DNA of 45,512 nucleotides from Burkholderiaceae bacterium (GTDB lineage Bacteria; Pseudomonadota; Gammaproteobacteria; Burkholderiales; Burkholderiaceae): the NCBI GenBank assembly GCA_947462685.1, contig CANHPL010000018.1, forward strand, positions 1 to 45,512. Direction: 5' to 3'. Below, piece after piece: positions 24,014 to 33,600 of this stretch. The notes under the pieces are model-generated. The model was given only the letters and a program-made list of their open reading frames with translations, was not told the DNA's origin and made no database searches. The number at the start of each line of letters is the position of its first letter. The stretch's first letter is position 1. Made by a program: the position numbers and the translations under genes.

Positions 24014-25051
24014 TTATGGTGTTGGCGGGGGGCGACGGACAGTCATTGAATGTGGCGGTCGATCATCACAATATTCAGTTGTTCGCCAATGTAGCGCACG
24101 TAACTCCCCAAATTCATGAGGTAGCTTTTCCCAAGTAATTCCTTTATCCTCGCTTTTAAATAATTGCCCCAAGTTAGTACAAATAAATAGTAACCTAGTA
24201 TTGGATTCGTGCATGGCAATGCACCATGGAGTGGAGTTGAGAGATTGAGGGAACTTTACTTCAGTCCATGTATATCCATAATTAGAACTTTTGAGAAGTT
24301 TGCCAGTATTTCCTGGAGGACCATTACCGTTACAAAGCCAAATAGTTGAGGGGTCATCTATTTCAGTTGCAATTGCTCGAGTGTATTGCCAATCAGAATC
24401 TAACAGAACAAATTCCCAGTTGGCGCCATTATCTGTGGAGCGATGCAGGCCTTGATTCGTTGTTGCATAAATAATTTTTTTACCATTAGGCATTTGAGTG
24501 ACACATATACCATGGACATCAATAGAAACAAGGCCATTTGAAACCTCTTTCCAAGTAGACCCATGATCGATACTTTGAAAAATACCACCAATCTCAACGG
24601 TTGCCCACATCATTCCAAAGTCAATTGGATCAAATAAAATTTGAGTAAAACGGGTCGGCCCCATATTGATTGTTGAAAAAGTAGCAAGACCTGGAATTTC
24701 AATTTTTTCCCAAGATGAACCTGCGTCCCCAGACCGATAGAGTTCAGCAGGTCTTGAGCCAGCAAAAATAATGCTTGGATTTTCAGGAGCTTGGGCTAAA
24801 GCCCAAACATCTTGCATTGGACTATTGAGAAGTTTCCAGCGAGTCAGGTTTTCATTCCATTGAAATAACCCCATATCCGTTCCACAAAGCATAAATTGAG
24901 CTTGTTTTGAATGGCTAGAAAAACACCATGCTCTTGCTTCAAGATACATGCCAGAGTGGCTATTGGGGTGGACAAATTTTTCACCAAAATCATTGCTAAA
25001 CCATACAGAATGACCGGCAGTGCCTGCATACACTTCAATCCGGCTTGTCAT
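24014..25051 (-). CDS. BNR-repeat beta-propeller protein (sialidase/YCF48-like), probably cytoplasmic
   Basis: A 345-residue beta-propeller without a signal peptide. BNR/Asp-box motifs (S-x-D-x-G-x-x-W) recur at about 106-115, 159-167, 204-212, 254-262 and 299-307, with a degenerate first copy near 17-26. That indicates a 6- or 7-bladed propeller. Such folds occur in sialidases, sortilin/Vps10 and photosystem-II stability proteins; no sialidase catalytic set (Arg triad, Tyr-Glu pair) is evident. The C-terminus ends in a basic Pro-rich tail (RRPPPTP). It is the first gene of the minus-strand unit with an isomerase, Bug and amidohydrolase, which is odd company for a propeller. A lactonase-like or scaffold role is possible. 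Function unknown. Confidence 0.8.
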   Translation of the reverse strand: MTSRIEVYAGTAGHSVWFSNDFGEKFVHPNSHSGMYLEARAWCFSSHSKQAQFMLCGTDMGLFQWNENLTRWKLLNSPMQDVWALAQAPENPSIIFAGSRPAELYRSGDAGSSWEKIEIPGLATFSTINMGPTRFTQILFDPIDFGMMWATVEIGGIFQSIDHGSTWKEVSNGLVSIDVHGICVTQMPNGKKIIYATTNQGLHRSTDNGANWEFVLLDSDWQYTRAIATEIDDPSTIWLCNGNGPPGNTGKLLKSSNYGYTWTEVKFPQSLNSTPWCIAMHESNTRLLFICTNLGQLFKSEDKGITWEKLPHEFGELRALHWRTTEYCDDRPPHSMTVRRPPPTP

Positions 25052-25143
25052 AAAGTCTCCAATGTCTATTAGTTAAGTCAAGTATCCTCATCGAATGCTT
25101 TATATTACATCTAATTACATTTTAATAAATATCAGGAGATTAG

Positions 25144-26118
25144 ATGAATTATTTAAAATTGCCACTTCAAATCACTATTTATTTTTTTATAGGTATTGTC
25201 CATTTCACATCTCATGCACAAAACTATCCTACTAAGCCAATCCATATTGTGATTGGCTTTCCTCCTGGAGGTGCAATTGATACGCTTGGGAGAGTATTAG
25301 CACCGAAAATATCTAAAGAACTTGGTCAACCAGTAGTGATTGATAATAAGGGTGGAGCGGGAGGAGTTATTGGCATGCAATTTGTTGCCAATGCTGAACC
25401 AGATGGTTACACATTATTTTTGGGAACTTTAGGTAATTACAGCATCACCCCCGCCATGGTGAAAGATTTGCCTTACAACGTCCAAAAAGATTTTGTCCCA
25501 ATTACTCAGGTGGCCTCCTCACCATTTATTGTTTTTACAAACCCTCAACTCCCCATAAAAAATATCACAGAATTAATCAGTTATGCAAAAGCAAATCCAG
25601 GCAAAGTATATTTTTCATCAAGTGGTAATGGTGGTTTACCACATATGGCCGGAGAAATTTTTAATGAGGCAGCAGGCACAAAAATAATTCATGTGCCTTA
25701 CAAAGGAAGTGCTCCAAGTATTACAGATGTCATTGGTGGTCAGGTGCAACTAACCTTTGAGGCTATTGCAATTGGCTTACCTTATCTCAAATCTGGCAGA
25801 TTAAGGGGGCTTGCCGCCACAGATAGTAAGCGTTTATCAATATTGCCAGAGATTCCTACTGTTTCAGAGTCTCTTCCAGGATTTGTGTTGAAAAATTGGT
25901 TTGGACTTTCAGCCCCAAAACAAACCTCATCAGATAAAGTCCAATTAATACAAAGAAGTATTTTAATTGCGATGAAAGATCCTGAAGTAATTAAAACAAT
26001 GAATGATTTGGGATTGGAGCCAGTGGGAGACTCTCCAGCAGAGTTTGCACAATTTATTCGTCAAGAAACAAATCGTTGGCAGACACTATTTGCTAAAGGT
26101 AACATTAAATTAGATTAG
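25144..26118 (+). CDS. Bug/TctC-family solute-binding protein (copy 9)
   Basis: A 324-residue exported binding protein with a signal peptide of about 1-25 (SHAQ), ligand loop GGAID at 42-46 in GFPPGGAID, DNKGGAGG at 67-74, and PYKG at 185-188. A good caggaga ribosome site precedes the ATG. It is divergent from the BNR-gene unit across 92 bp and ends 7 bp from the convergent mtgA gene. It is a one-gene unit and may serve the adjacent minus-strand enzymes or act alone. It is the last Bug gene of the region. Confidence 0.92.
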   Translation: MNYLKLPLQITIYFFIGIVHFTSHAQNYPTKPIHIVIGFPPGGAIDTLGRVLAPKISKELGQPVVIDNKGGAGGVIGMQFVANAEPDGYTLFLGTLGNYSITPAMVKDLPYNVQKDFVPITQVASSPFIVFTNPQLPIKNITELISYAKANPGKVYFSSSGNGGLPHMAGEIFNEAAGTKIIHVPYKGSAPSITDVIGGQVQLTFEAIAIGLPYLKSGRLRGLAATDSKRLSILPEIPTVSESLPGFVLKNWFGLSAPKQTSSDKVQLIQRSILIAMKDPEVIKTMNDLGLEPVGDSPAEFAQFIRQETNRWQTLFAKGNIKLD

Positions 26119-26125
26119 CTAATGA

Positions 26126-26800
26126 CTATGGAACATTGACCATCCGCATACGATAAAAAATAATATTTGCTTTTTGGGTCGCAATGGTGGAATTTCTTAA
26201 TTGATCAAATTTTCTGGGTGCTGGCAGAATAGCCGCTAACCAGGCGGCTTGTTGGGGACTTAATTGTGCAGCTGAAATCCCAAAATAATGTCTTGCGGCG
26301 GCTTCAATCCCAAAAATACCGACACCCCACTCAGCGGCATTAAGATAGATTTCTAAAATACGCTTTTTACTCAGAACAATTTCAAGCATCCCAGTAATGA
26401 TGATTTCTTGAGCTTTTCTAATATAGCTTTGTTCAGCAGATAAGAATAAATTTTTGCTAAGTTGCATCGTAATTGTTGAACCACCTCGTTTTATTTTTCC
26501 TTGGATAGCATTTTCTTTTGCGGCCTTTTCTAAAGCATTCCAATCGACACCATCATGAAACGTAAAGTTAGCATCTTCTGACGCAATCACGGCTCGCTTA
26601 ATGGATAAAGATATTTTTTCATAAGGAACCCATTGCTGAGTTATTCCGCGAGGTGGTGTTAGCGTACTTAAACGATTTTTTTCGGCAAGCATAAAAGCTG
26701 TTTCTTTTGGATTAAACTCCATGTACCAAACCACTTGAACAAAAAAATATACTTGAATAGTAAGAAATATCCCCAAAATAATTTTCAAAATACTTCTCAT
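26126..26800 (-). CDS. mtgA: Monofunctional biosynthetic peptidoglycan transglycosylase
   Basis: A 224-residue GT51 glycosyltransferase anchored by one N-terminal membrane segment (about 7-26). The catalytic motifs are in order: VIASEDANF (E75), RGGSTITMQLSKNLFL (about 105-120), and the KKRILEIYLNAAEWG...GIEAAARHYFG block. It has no transpeptidase domain and normal length for MtgA. It polymerises glycan strands from lipid II on the outer face of the inner membrane. It lies alone, tail to tail with Bug copy 9, with a 514-bp gene-free stretch at its 5' side. It marks the return to household genes. Confidence 0.95.
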   Translation of the reverse strand: MRSILKIILGIFLTIQVYFFVQVVWYMEFNPKETAFMLAEKNRLSTLTPPRGITQQWVPYEKISLSIKRAVIASEDANFTFHDGVDWNALEKAAKENAIQGKIKRGGSTITMQLSKNLFLSAEQSYIRKAQEIIITGMLEIVLSKKRILEIYLNAAEWGVGIFGIEAAARHYFGISAAQLSPQQAAWLAAILPAPRKFDQLRNSTIATQKANIIFYRMRMVNVP

Positions 26801-27314
26801 TTTTTTCCTATGGTCAATAATTTAAGGGATGGGTTCTGTCGATAGTAATATATCGATATTTTAAGTAAGAATTCCACGAGAGTATTTACAAGCATTGTCT
26901 TTATAGGACTATTTTTACTTACAGATTATCAAATTATCTATTCCTTTAGCCATAGTTAAAGGTGTTAAATAACAACGCATTGTTTACTTCCCTCATGCTT
27001 TTTATCACATTGGTTTTTAAATATATTAGTAGTATTTAAATGTGTAAAGGCTAAACCAAGGATGATTACGTCTAGAAACTTAGGATCATTTCTTGACGTG
27101 AGTAATGGTAAACCCGTGATTTTCCCTAATTGAAAACTCAGCGAATATGATTTGATGGTTAACCGCCTATTTACCTCCTAAATTTCACAATATAAAAGCT
27201 ACTCTCAATAGGTGGTTATCGAAGATGAAAACCCTTATTATTTAAAAGGTTAATGACAGATTCTTCAATATAGTATCTAATAGTAACAAGAATATTTCTT
27301 AGGAGAGACTAACA
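26801..27314. other. 514-bp gene-free interval between mtgA and the Tim44-domain gene
   Basis: This is AT-rich sequence separating two divergent genes. I found no open reading frame of credible length with a ribosome site, no tRNA-like cloverleaf and no intrinsic terminator. A strong ribosome site (aggaga) at its right edge belongs to the Tim44-domain gene. The length is unusual for this compact window, so it may hold two promoters with regulatory sites or a small RNA, but nothing specific can be assigned. Confidence 0.5.
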
Positions 27315-28316
27315 ATGAAGTTAAGTTATTTAAAGGCTTTAGCGATTTTTTCAGTTACGTTGACCATCTTATTAGGCGGAACTGTTGTTGAAGCAAAAAA
27401 AATGGGTAACGGTTCTAGTGTCGGTAGACAATCAAATACGGTTACAAACAACCAAAGTGCTTTACCACCTAAACCTGCTGCTGCACCGGTTAACGCCGCA
27501 CCAAAACCATCTTCACCAACCCCAGCTACTCCACAGGCTCCTGCCCCAAGTCGTTTTGGCGGAATGGGCGGAATTTTAGGTGGAATTGCAGCTGGTATTG
27601 GTTTAAGTTATTTGTTCTCACATTTGGGCATGGGGGCAGAGATGGGTTCGATGGTCTCTTCATTGCTGATGGTGCTTGCAGTTGCACTTATCGGTATGTG
27701 GTTGTTTAGAAAGTTCATGAGCCGCAATGCATCATCACCGACTTTAAGTACTGGCATTCCTGGCATGAATTTTCAACAATCTGATGTTTCTACAGATTCT
27801 GGAAATGCTTATCCAGCGAGTAAGGCAACTAGTGCATCACAATTACAATCGATGCCAACTTCGAATCAAATGCCACTTATTAATGAGCCAGCGCATAATA
27901 ATTTGAACAACTTGCCATCAAGCGTTCAAGCAAATTTAACGCCCAACTCATTTGCGGATAAAGAAAATTTTCTAGAAAACGCAAAGAAGATTTTTTTACA
28001 ACTGCAAGAAGCATCAGATCAACAAAATATTGATGTTTTAAAAGAGTTCACAAGCCCTGAGTTATTTACTCATCTAAGAAAAGATATGCTTGCAAGAGCG
28101 ACAGCTGTTAGCTTCACACAAGTATTAACTTTGGCAGCTGATTTATTGGCGGTTGAAGAAGAGAATCATGAGTATTTGGCTAGTGTTCGATTCTCAGGCT
28201 CGTTACGTGAAGAAGTAAACGGACCTGTTGAGGAATTTGCTGAGGTTTGGAATTGGTCAAAACCAATGGATAGTTCTAGTGGTTGGATTTTGTGTGGTAT
28301 CCAACAAATTAATTAA
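27315..28316 (+). CDS. Tim44-domain membrane protein
   Basis: A 333-residue protein. A signal or membrane segment (about 4-26) is followed by a Pro/Ala-rich linker (about 50-80), a Gly-rich hydrophobic stretch with membrane helices (about 84-102 and 107-131), a flexible region (about 135-210), and a C-terminal Tim44-like domain (about 215-333, with FLENAKKIFLQLQEASDQQN and a closing WNWSKP). The same architecture is common in betaproteobacteria. The domain resembles that of mitochondrial Tim44, which works at the membrane, but the bacterial role is not settled. It stands alone and ends 15 bp before a strong bidirectional terminator. Confidence 0.87.
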   Translation: MKLSYLKALAIFSVTLTILLGGTVVEAKKMGNGSSVGRQSNTVTNNQSALPPKPAAAPVNAAPKPSSPTPATPQAPAPSRFGGMGGILGGIAAGIGLSYLFSHLGMGAEMGSMVSSLLMVLAVALIGMWLFRKFMSRNASSPTLSTGIPGMNFQQSDVSTDSGNAYPASKATSASQLQSMPTSNQMPLINEPAHNNLNNLPSSVQANLTPNSFADKENFLENAKKIFLQLQEASDQQNIDVLKEFTSPELFTHLRKDMLARATAVSFTQVLTLAADLLAVEEENHEYLASVRFSGSLREEVNGPVEEFAEVWNWSKPMDSSSGWILCGIQQIN

Positions 28317-28331
28317 TTATTTCATTTAACT

Positions 28332-28367
28332 AAAATAAAACGAGGGGTTTGCCCCTCGTTTTATTTT
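28332..28367. terminator. Strong bidirectional intrinsic terminator
   Basis: A perfect 16-bp stem (aaaataaaacgagggg at 28332-28347 with its complement at 28352-28367) closes a 4-nt loop (tttg). It has a GC core and T-rich arms in both directions. It sits between the Tim44-domain gene and the convergent flavin-reductase gene, and overlaps the last codons of the latter. Confidence 0.9.
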
Positions 28368-28981
28368 GGGCGATACATCTTAAATAATTGCTCAGGTCCG
28401 ATTTTGAAATAATCCGCTGGACCACCACCACGAAGCATGAAATTTGCTGTTGCGGTGTTAAAAATACCATCGTGTAATAAATCAGTTGAAATATGCACGG
28501 CGACAACCTCACCTAAAGTAAGCCAGCTTGATAGTTGACTACCTTCAGCATTTTGCATGTGAATCATTTGGGTTAATTTACACTCAAAAGAAACTTTACT
28601 CTGTGCAACGCGAGGGACTTGAATCACGGATGAGGCTAAGGGAGTTAATCCAGCTAATTCAAATTCACTAACCTCTGGCGGCACTTCTGCACAAGTTGCG
28701 TTCATTTGTTCTGCCAAATCTAAGGTGACTAAATTCCAGGTAAATTCACGTGTTTGAGAAATGTTATTAACAGAGTCCTTATAGCCCGTGCTTGCAAAAC
28801 CAATAATGGGCGGAGATGCATGAAAAGCATTAAAAAAACTATAGGGGGCTAAGTTTAGGATACCTTGATTACTTTGGCTCGCGATCCAACCAATTGGACG
28901 AGGTCCTACAATTGACTTAAAGGGGTCATGAGGGAGACCATGGCCTTTTATGGGCTCATATGAATAGAAAGAGTTAGACAT
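28361..28981 (-). CDS. Flavin reductase-like FMN-binding protein
   Basis: A 206-residue protein of the flavin-reductase-like split-barrel family (DIM6/NTAB type). It has PRPIGWIASQSNQGILNLAPYSFFNAFHASPP, with the FMN-binding loop and SFFN motif near 26-58. It continues with DSVNNISQTREFTWNLV and a C-terminal VVAVHI segment. Such proteins bind FMN and either supply reduced flavin to a monooxygenase or act as stand-alone reductases. It is not linked here to any flavin monooxygenase. It is cytoplasmic and transcribed alone, ending at the bidirectional terminator. Confidence 0.87.
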   Translation of the reverse strand: MSNSFYSYEPIKGHGLPHDPFKSIVGPRPIGWIASQSNQGILNLAPYSFFNAFHASPPIIGFASTGYKDSVNNISQTREFTWNLVTLDLAEQMNATCAEVPPEVSEFELAGLTPLASSVIQVPRVAQSKVSFECKLTQMIHMQNAEGSQLSSWLTLGEVVAVHISTDLLHDGIFNTATANFMLRGGGPADYFKIGPEQLFKMYRPK

Positions 28982-29343
28982 AGTTATTCTTAGTTTAAAT
29001 GAGTGATTTTAATCGACGCTTAACAGTAGCAATAGATTTAAGAGCAAGATTCTGTAGATTTTGTTCTACATTTATTGACTAGAACACTCTGCGACGAATT
29101 TTTTGTTTTACCAGTGCCTGAATTATCATCGGCAATTGACATTTGGATTCGTTCGTTACATAAGATTCTCCTATACTCGACGTCTAGAATTACGATTCAA
29201 CGATGACAATTTTTTATTTGGGTAGGAAGTAGGGCAAATAGCCTTAAAATAAAAGGTTAGATATTAAAACTAGGCTATTATCTAATGTGTTTAAAGATGG
29301 CATTGATTTTAAATAAATTTTAATTCAAAAGAATGGTGTTTTA
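28982..29343. other. Divergent intergenic region upstream of the RND efflux operon
   Basis: These 362 bp hold no credible gene. They contain a promoter-like pair for the plus strand (listed separately) and an 8-bp inverted repeat (aatagcct at 29237-29244, aggctatt at 29272-29279) with a 27-nt spacer. The repeat lies between the candidate promoter and the adaptor ATG, where a leader hairpin or regulator site could sit. No classical CusR- or MerR-type box was recognised. Confidence 0.45.
29136..29164 (+). promoter_or_regulatory. Candidate sigma-70 promoter of the RND efflux operon
   Basis: A consensus -35 TTGACA (29136-29141), a 17-bp spacer and a 4-of-6 match -10 CATAAG (29159-29164) lie about 180 bp upstream of the adaptor start. 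The -35 is perfect but the -10 is weak, as expected for a regulated promoter. Confidence 0.4.
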
Positions 29344-30585
29344 ATGAATGAAAGTGATAACAATTCTAAATTGACTTTCCAAGATGTAAAAAAATCTTAT
29401 ACCATTCAACGTCTTACAAAAAACAAAGCCCTCAAGCTTGCCATAGTCGGGTTTATTCTTGCAATATTGATATGGAGCTTAATTGATCTCCTGCCTGATC
29501 TGAACAAGAAACCCAATCCGGTTCAAAAGCCGAGTGCCGAAAATACTGTACAAATTTCAGTAGAACAAGCAAAAGAAATTAAAACCGGTTTGGTAGCAAC
29601 TTACGACTTTCAGGAACTTCGAGAAGCGGTTGGTGTGATTGACTTTGACAAGTATAAAACGGCAGATGTTTTTTCACCTTACCAAGGGCGTATCAATAAA
29701 GTATTTGTTGAGCCCGGTAATGATGTAAAAAAGGGCCAAACCCTATATACGGTTTTAGCTCCAGATGTTGCGCAGGCCTCTGCAACTTTATTATCAGCGG
29801 CAGGTATTTATAAGCAAGCAAACGAAACCTTGAAGCGTGCTCGAGATTTATATGAATTCAAGAGCATTTCTCAGCGTGAGCTTGAGCAAAATATCTCAGA
29901 GCAACAGACTTCAGAAGCGAATTTTGTTGCTGCAAAAAAATCGATGGCTTTATTTGGTTTTTCCAACGCAGAAATTAATCAGGTGATTAGCGCTAGAAAA
30001 GTGGATACAGAGCTTAATATTAAAAGTCCAATTAGTGGGCGCGTCATTACGAGAAATGTGGCTACTGGTCAACTTGTTCAGCCTGGAGTTGCACCGGCCC
30101 CAATTACTATTTCAGACACAACAAATTTATGGATGGTTGCACAGGTACCAGAGTCAGAGGCTCCGTACTATAAAATAGGTCAAAGTGTTATCGTGAAAGT
30201 ACAGGCATATAAATATAAACTTTTCCCCGGAAAAATTGTTTATGTTGGCGATTCAGTTGACCCGACAATTCGGCGTTTAACTTTGTATGCGCAAATTCGT
30301 GATCCTGACCGTGAATTAAAACCTCAGATGTTAGCTAGCTTTAATATTGAGATTACCAAGCCAGAGCCTTACCCTGCTATTCCAGCTGAAGCTGTGGTTC
30401 GAGAAAATAATGGCACTCGGGTAGTTTGGGCGACGGCTGATGGGAAATTATTTAAACGTCGTGTCGTGAGTATTGGCATTACCCAAGCAGGTCTTGTTCA
30501 AGTATTGGATGGATTGCAATCGGGTGAGATGATTGCGTTGAACAAAGCCTTATTTTTAAGTAATTTATATAGTGTTACTCACTAG
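29344..30585 (+). CDS. RND efflux periplasmic adaptor subunit (HlyD/CzcB-like)
   Basis: A 413-residue membrane-fusion protein anchored by one N-terminal membrane segment (about 30-50). It has a barrel-sandwich/lipoyl domain (VFSPYQGRINKVFVEPGNDVKKGQTLYTV, about 110-140, and SPISGRVITRNVATGQLVQPG further on) with a coiled-coil hairpin between the halves. A beta-barrel domain (TNLWMVAQVPESEAPYYKIGQ) and a membrane-proximal C-terminal domain follow. It links the inner-membrane pump to the outer-membrane channel. It is first of three genes in order adaptor-pump-channel, 23 bp before the pump gene. It has no His-rich or Met-rich metal site that I can point to. Confidence 0.92.
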   Translation: MNESDNNSKLTFQDVKKSYTIQRLTKNKALKLAIVGFILAILIWSLIDLLPDLNKKPNPVQKPSAENTVQISVEQAKEIKTGLVATYDFQELREAVGVIDFDKYKTADVFSPYQGRINKVFVEPGNDVKKGQTLYTVLAPDVAQASATLLSAAGIYKQANETLKRARDLYEFKSISQRELEQNISEQQTSEANFVAAKKSMALFGFSNAEINQVISARKVDTELNIKSPISGRVITRNVATGQLVQPGVAPAPITISDTTNLWMVAQVPESEAPYYKIGQSVIVKVQAYKYKLFPGKIVYVGDSVDPTIRRLTLYAQIRDPDRELKPQMLASFNIEITKPEPYPAIPAEAVVRENNGTRVVWATADGKLFKRRVVSIGITQAGLVQVLDGLQSGEMIALNKALFLSNLYSVTH

Positions 30586-30608
30586 TTCAATGACTTAATC
30601 TATATTTC

Positions 30609-33600
30609 ATGTTTAAACCAGTACTTTATTTTGTATTAACAAGAAGACCGATCGTGGTCTTAGGTTTATTGGCTTTTATTATTGCTGGGGTGATTGCTTT
30701 TTTAAAACTCAACGTTGAAGCATATCCGAATCCTGCTCCAGTGATTATCGAGATCACCGCTCAATATCCAGGCGCATCCTCTGAAGAAATGGAGCGGTAT
30801 TACACCCGTCCAATGGAAATTGGGTTAGCAACCACTCCCGGCGTGCAAGTCATTCGTTCGACATCATTTGCAGGACTTTCATTTGTAAGGGTTACCTTTA
30901 ATTACAGTGTCGATTATTACTTTGCTCTAACACAAGTAGCGAATGGTTTGTCGCAAAACGTGAATTTACCGAATGGTGTTCAAGCACAAATTCAAGCGTC
31001 AAGCTTAGTCGGTGAAATCTTTAGATACCAACTCAAGGGACCACCGACCTATAGTTTGACTGATTTACGAACCATACAAGACTGGACAGTTGTTAAACGA
31101 TTATTAACCACACCCGGAATTGTGCAGGTCGTAACTTGGGGGGGGACTACTAAGGAATATCATGTTGAAGTCGATCCTAAAAGACTTGAAGGTTATGGCA
31201 TTACATTCCAACAATTGATAAGTGCAATTGGTAATTCCAACTCGAATGTTGGGGGGCGAACGGTGAGTGTCGGCGATCAGTCGATGAATATTCGTGGCGT
31301 GGGTTTGGTAGAAAATTTATCTGACATTGAACGTATTGTTTTAACCCAGCAAAATGGCTTTGCGATTCGAGTAAAAGATGTAGCAACTATCTCAGAAGGG
31401 TATGCACCCCGATTAGGAGAGGCTGGAAGGGATGATCAGAAGGACGTCGTTACTGGAATTGTGATTATGAATCGTACGTTACAAACGAATCAAGTCATTG
31501 AAAAAGCCCGAGAAGCCATCAATAAAATTAATACAGATGGGTCTTTGCCAAATGGAGTCAAAGTAGAGCCGTATTACGACCGTTCCAGTTTAATTGGTGT
31601 TACGACGCATACGGTTATTCACAATTTGGTTTTTGGATGCTTATTGGTTTTTATTATCCAACTCGTGTTCTTAGGGGATTTACGAAGTGCGGTGATTGTC
31701 AGTATCAATATCCCCTTTGCACTCTTCTTTAGCATCATCATTTTGACACTAACTGGGGAATCAGCCAATTTACTTTCACTTGGAGCAGTCGACTTTGGGA
31801 TTATTGTGGATTCGGCCGTGATTTTGGTGGAAAATATATTCCGCAATTTCCAACAGAAGCCCGAGGAGCGCTCAAGAACCCTACGTAAAATGGCTTTCGG
31901 TCCTGATGGTTTATTAACCGATCCCTCAAAAGGATGGACTGCTAGATTAAGATTAATATTTTTAAGCTCAACCCAAGTTGATACATCCGTTCTGTTTTCA
32001 ACGGCAATCACCATTGCAGCCTTTTTACCTTTGTTTACGATGCAGGGTGTTGAAGGGCAAATTTTTGGCCCTATGGCAAGGACCTATGGGTATGCATTAG
32101 CAGGAGCATTATTAGCTACATTTACGATTACCCCTGTGATTGCGAGTTATTTATTGCCAAGACGTGTCAAAGAACATGAAACTAAAATTGTTGAAGTCAT
32201 CAGAAAGTTTTACACCCCCAAACTCGCTTGGGTGATGCAACATACTCAGCAAGTCTTTATTGGTGGTATCGCTTCAATATTAGTTGGTATGTTGATGTTG
32301 ACACAGCTAGGTAGTGAATTTCTTCCGGCATTGGAGGAGGGGAATTTATGGATTCGTGCATCTTTACCTTCGACTATAAACTTAGAGGCTGGAACAGATA
32401 GTGTCCACAGAATGCGCGAGCTGATTAAAAGTCATCCTGAGGTTGTAACAGTTGTTTCACAGCATGGTCGACCGGATAATGGGAGTGATGCTGCAGGATT
32501 TAATAATGTGGAGTTATTTGCCCCATTGAAGCCCTTTGATGATTGGCCAAAGGGTTCCACTAAAGAAAAATTAGTGGCAAGTTTGCAAAAAGATTTTGAA
32601 AATGAATTTCCCGGGGTAACTACGAATTTCTCACAATACATTCAAGATAATGTGCAAGAAGGTTTATCCGGAGTTAAAGGTGCAAACTCAGTAAAAGTGA
32701 TTGGACCTGATTTAGCGACCTTAGAAAGTTTGGCTAACGATATTAAATTTGTGATGTCGAATATTGAAGGCGTGTCAGATTTGGGTATTTTCTACATTCT
32801 TGGCCAACCTAATTTAAATATTGCGATTGATCGTGAAAAAGCTGCGCGATATGGTTTAAATACGGGAGATGTAAATACGGTGATTCAAGCTGCTTTTGCA
32901 GGTACTGAGGCGACTAAAGTAATTGAAGGTGTTCGTCAATTTGCTTTAACAGTTCGGTTAAGAAGTGAAAGTCGGGATAGTCTAGAAGATGTTTCAAATT
33001 TAAGAATTGGCTACACCACCTCGAATGGTGTAGTTGCCTACATTCCTTTAAGTGATATTGCGGATATTAGTTTGGATACTGGTGCTACTTATATTTATCA
33101 TGAAAAAAATGAGCGCTATATTCCCATTAAATTTAGTACTCGGGGTCGAGATTTGGGAAGTACCGTAGAAGAGATTCAGGAAAAAATTGCTAAAAAAATT
33201 ACTTTACCAGAAGGCTATCGAATCACCTATGCTGGTGAATTCGAGGAATTACAAGCTGCGCAGAAGCGCTTATCTATTGTTGTGCCATTAGCACTCTTAT
33301 TGATTTTGGCTCTTTTGTACGCATTATTTAATAATTTAATGGACTGTATGTTGACTGTTGCAGGGGTTCCATTTGCCATGCTTGGTGGTGTCATGGCACT
33401 ATTTATTACAGGTCAGGCAGTTAGCATTTCTGCAATAATTGGATTTATTTCATTACTTGGAGTATCTGTGATGAATGGTATTTTGGTACAAACTTACTAC
33501 CGAGAGTTAATCGCTTCGGGCAGGAGCAAGTTTGACGCTATTTTTGAAGCCCACGAAACTCGGATGCGGCCTCTACTGATGACTGCTTTGTCTGCTGCGA

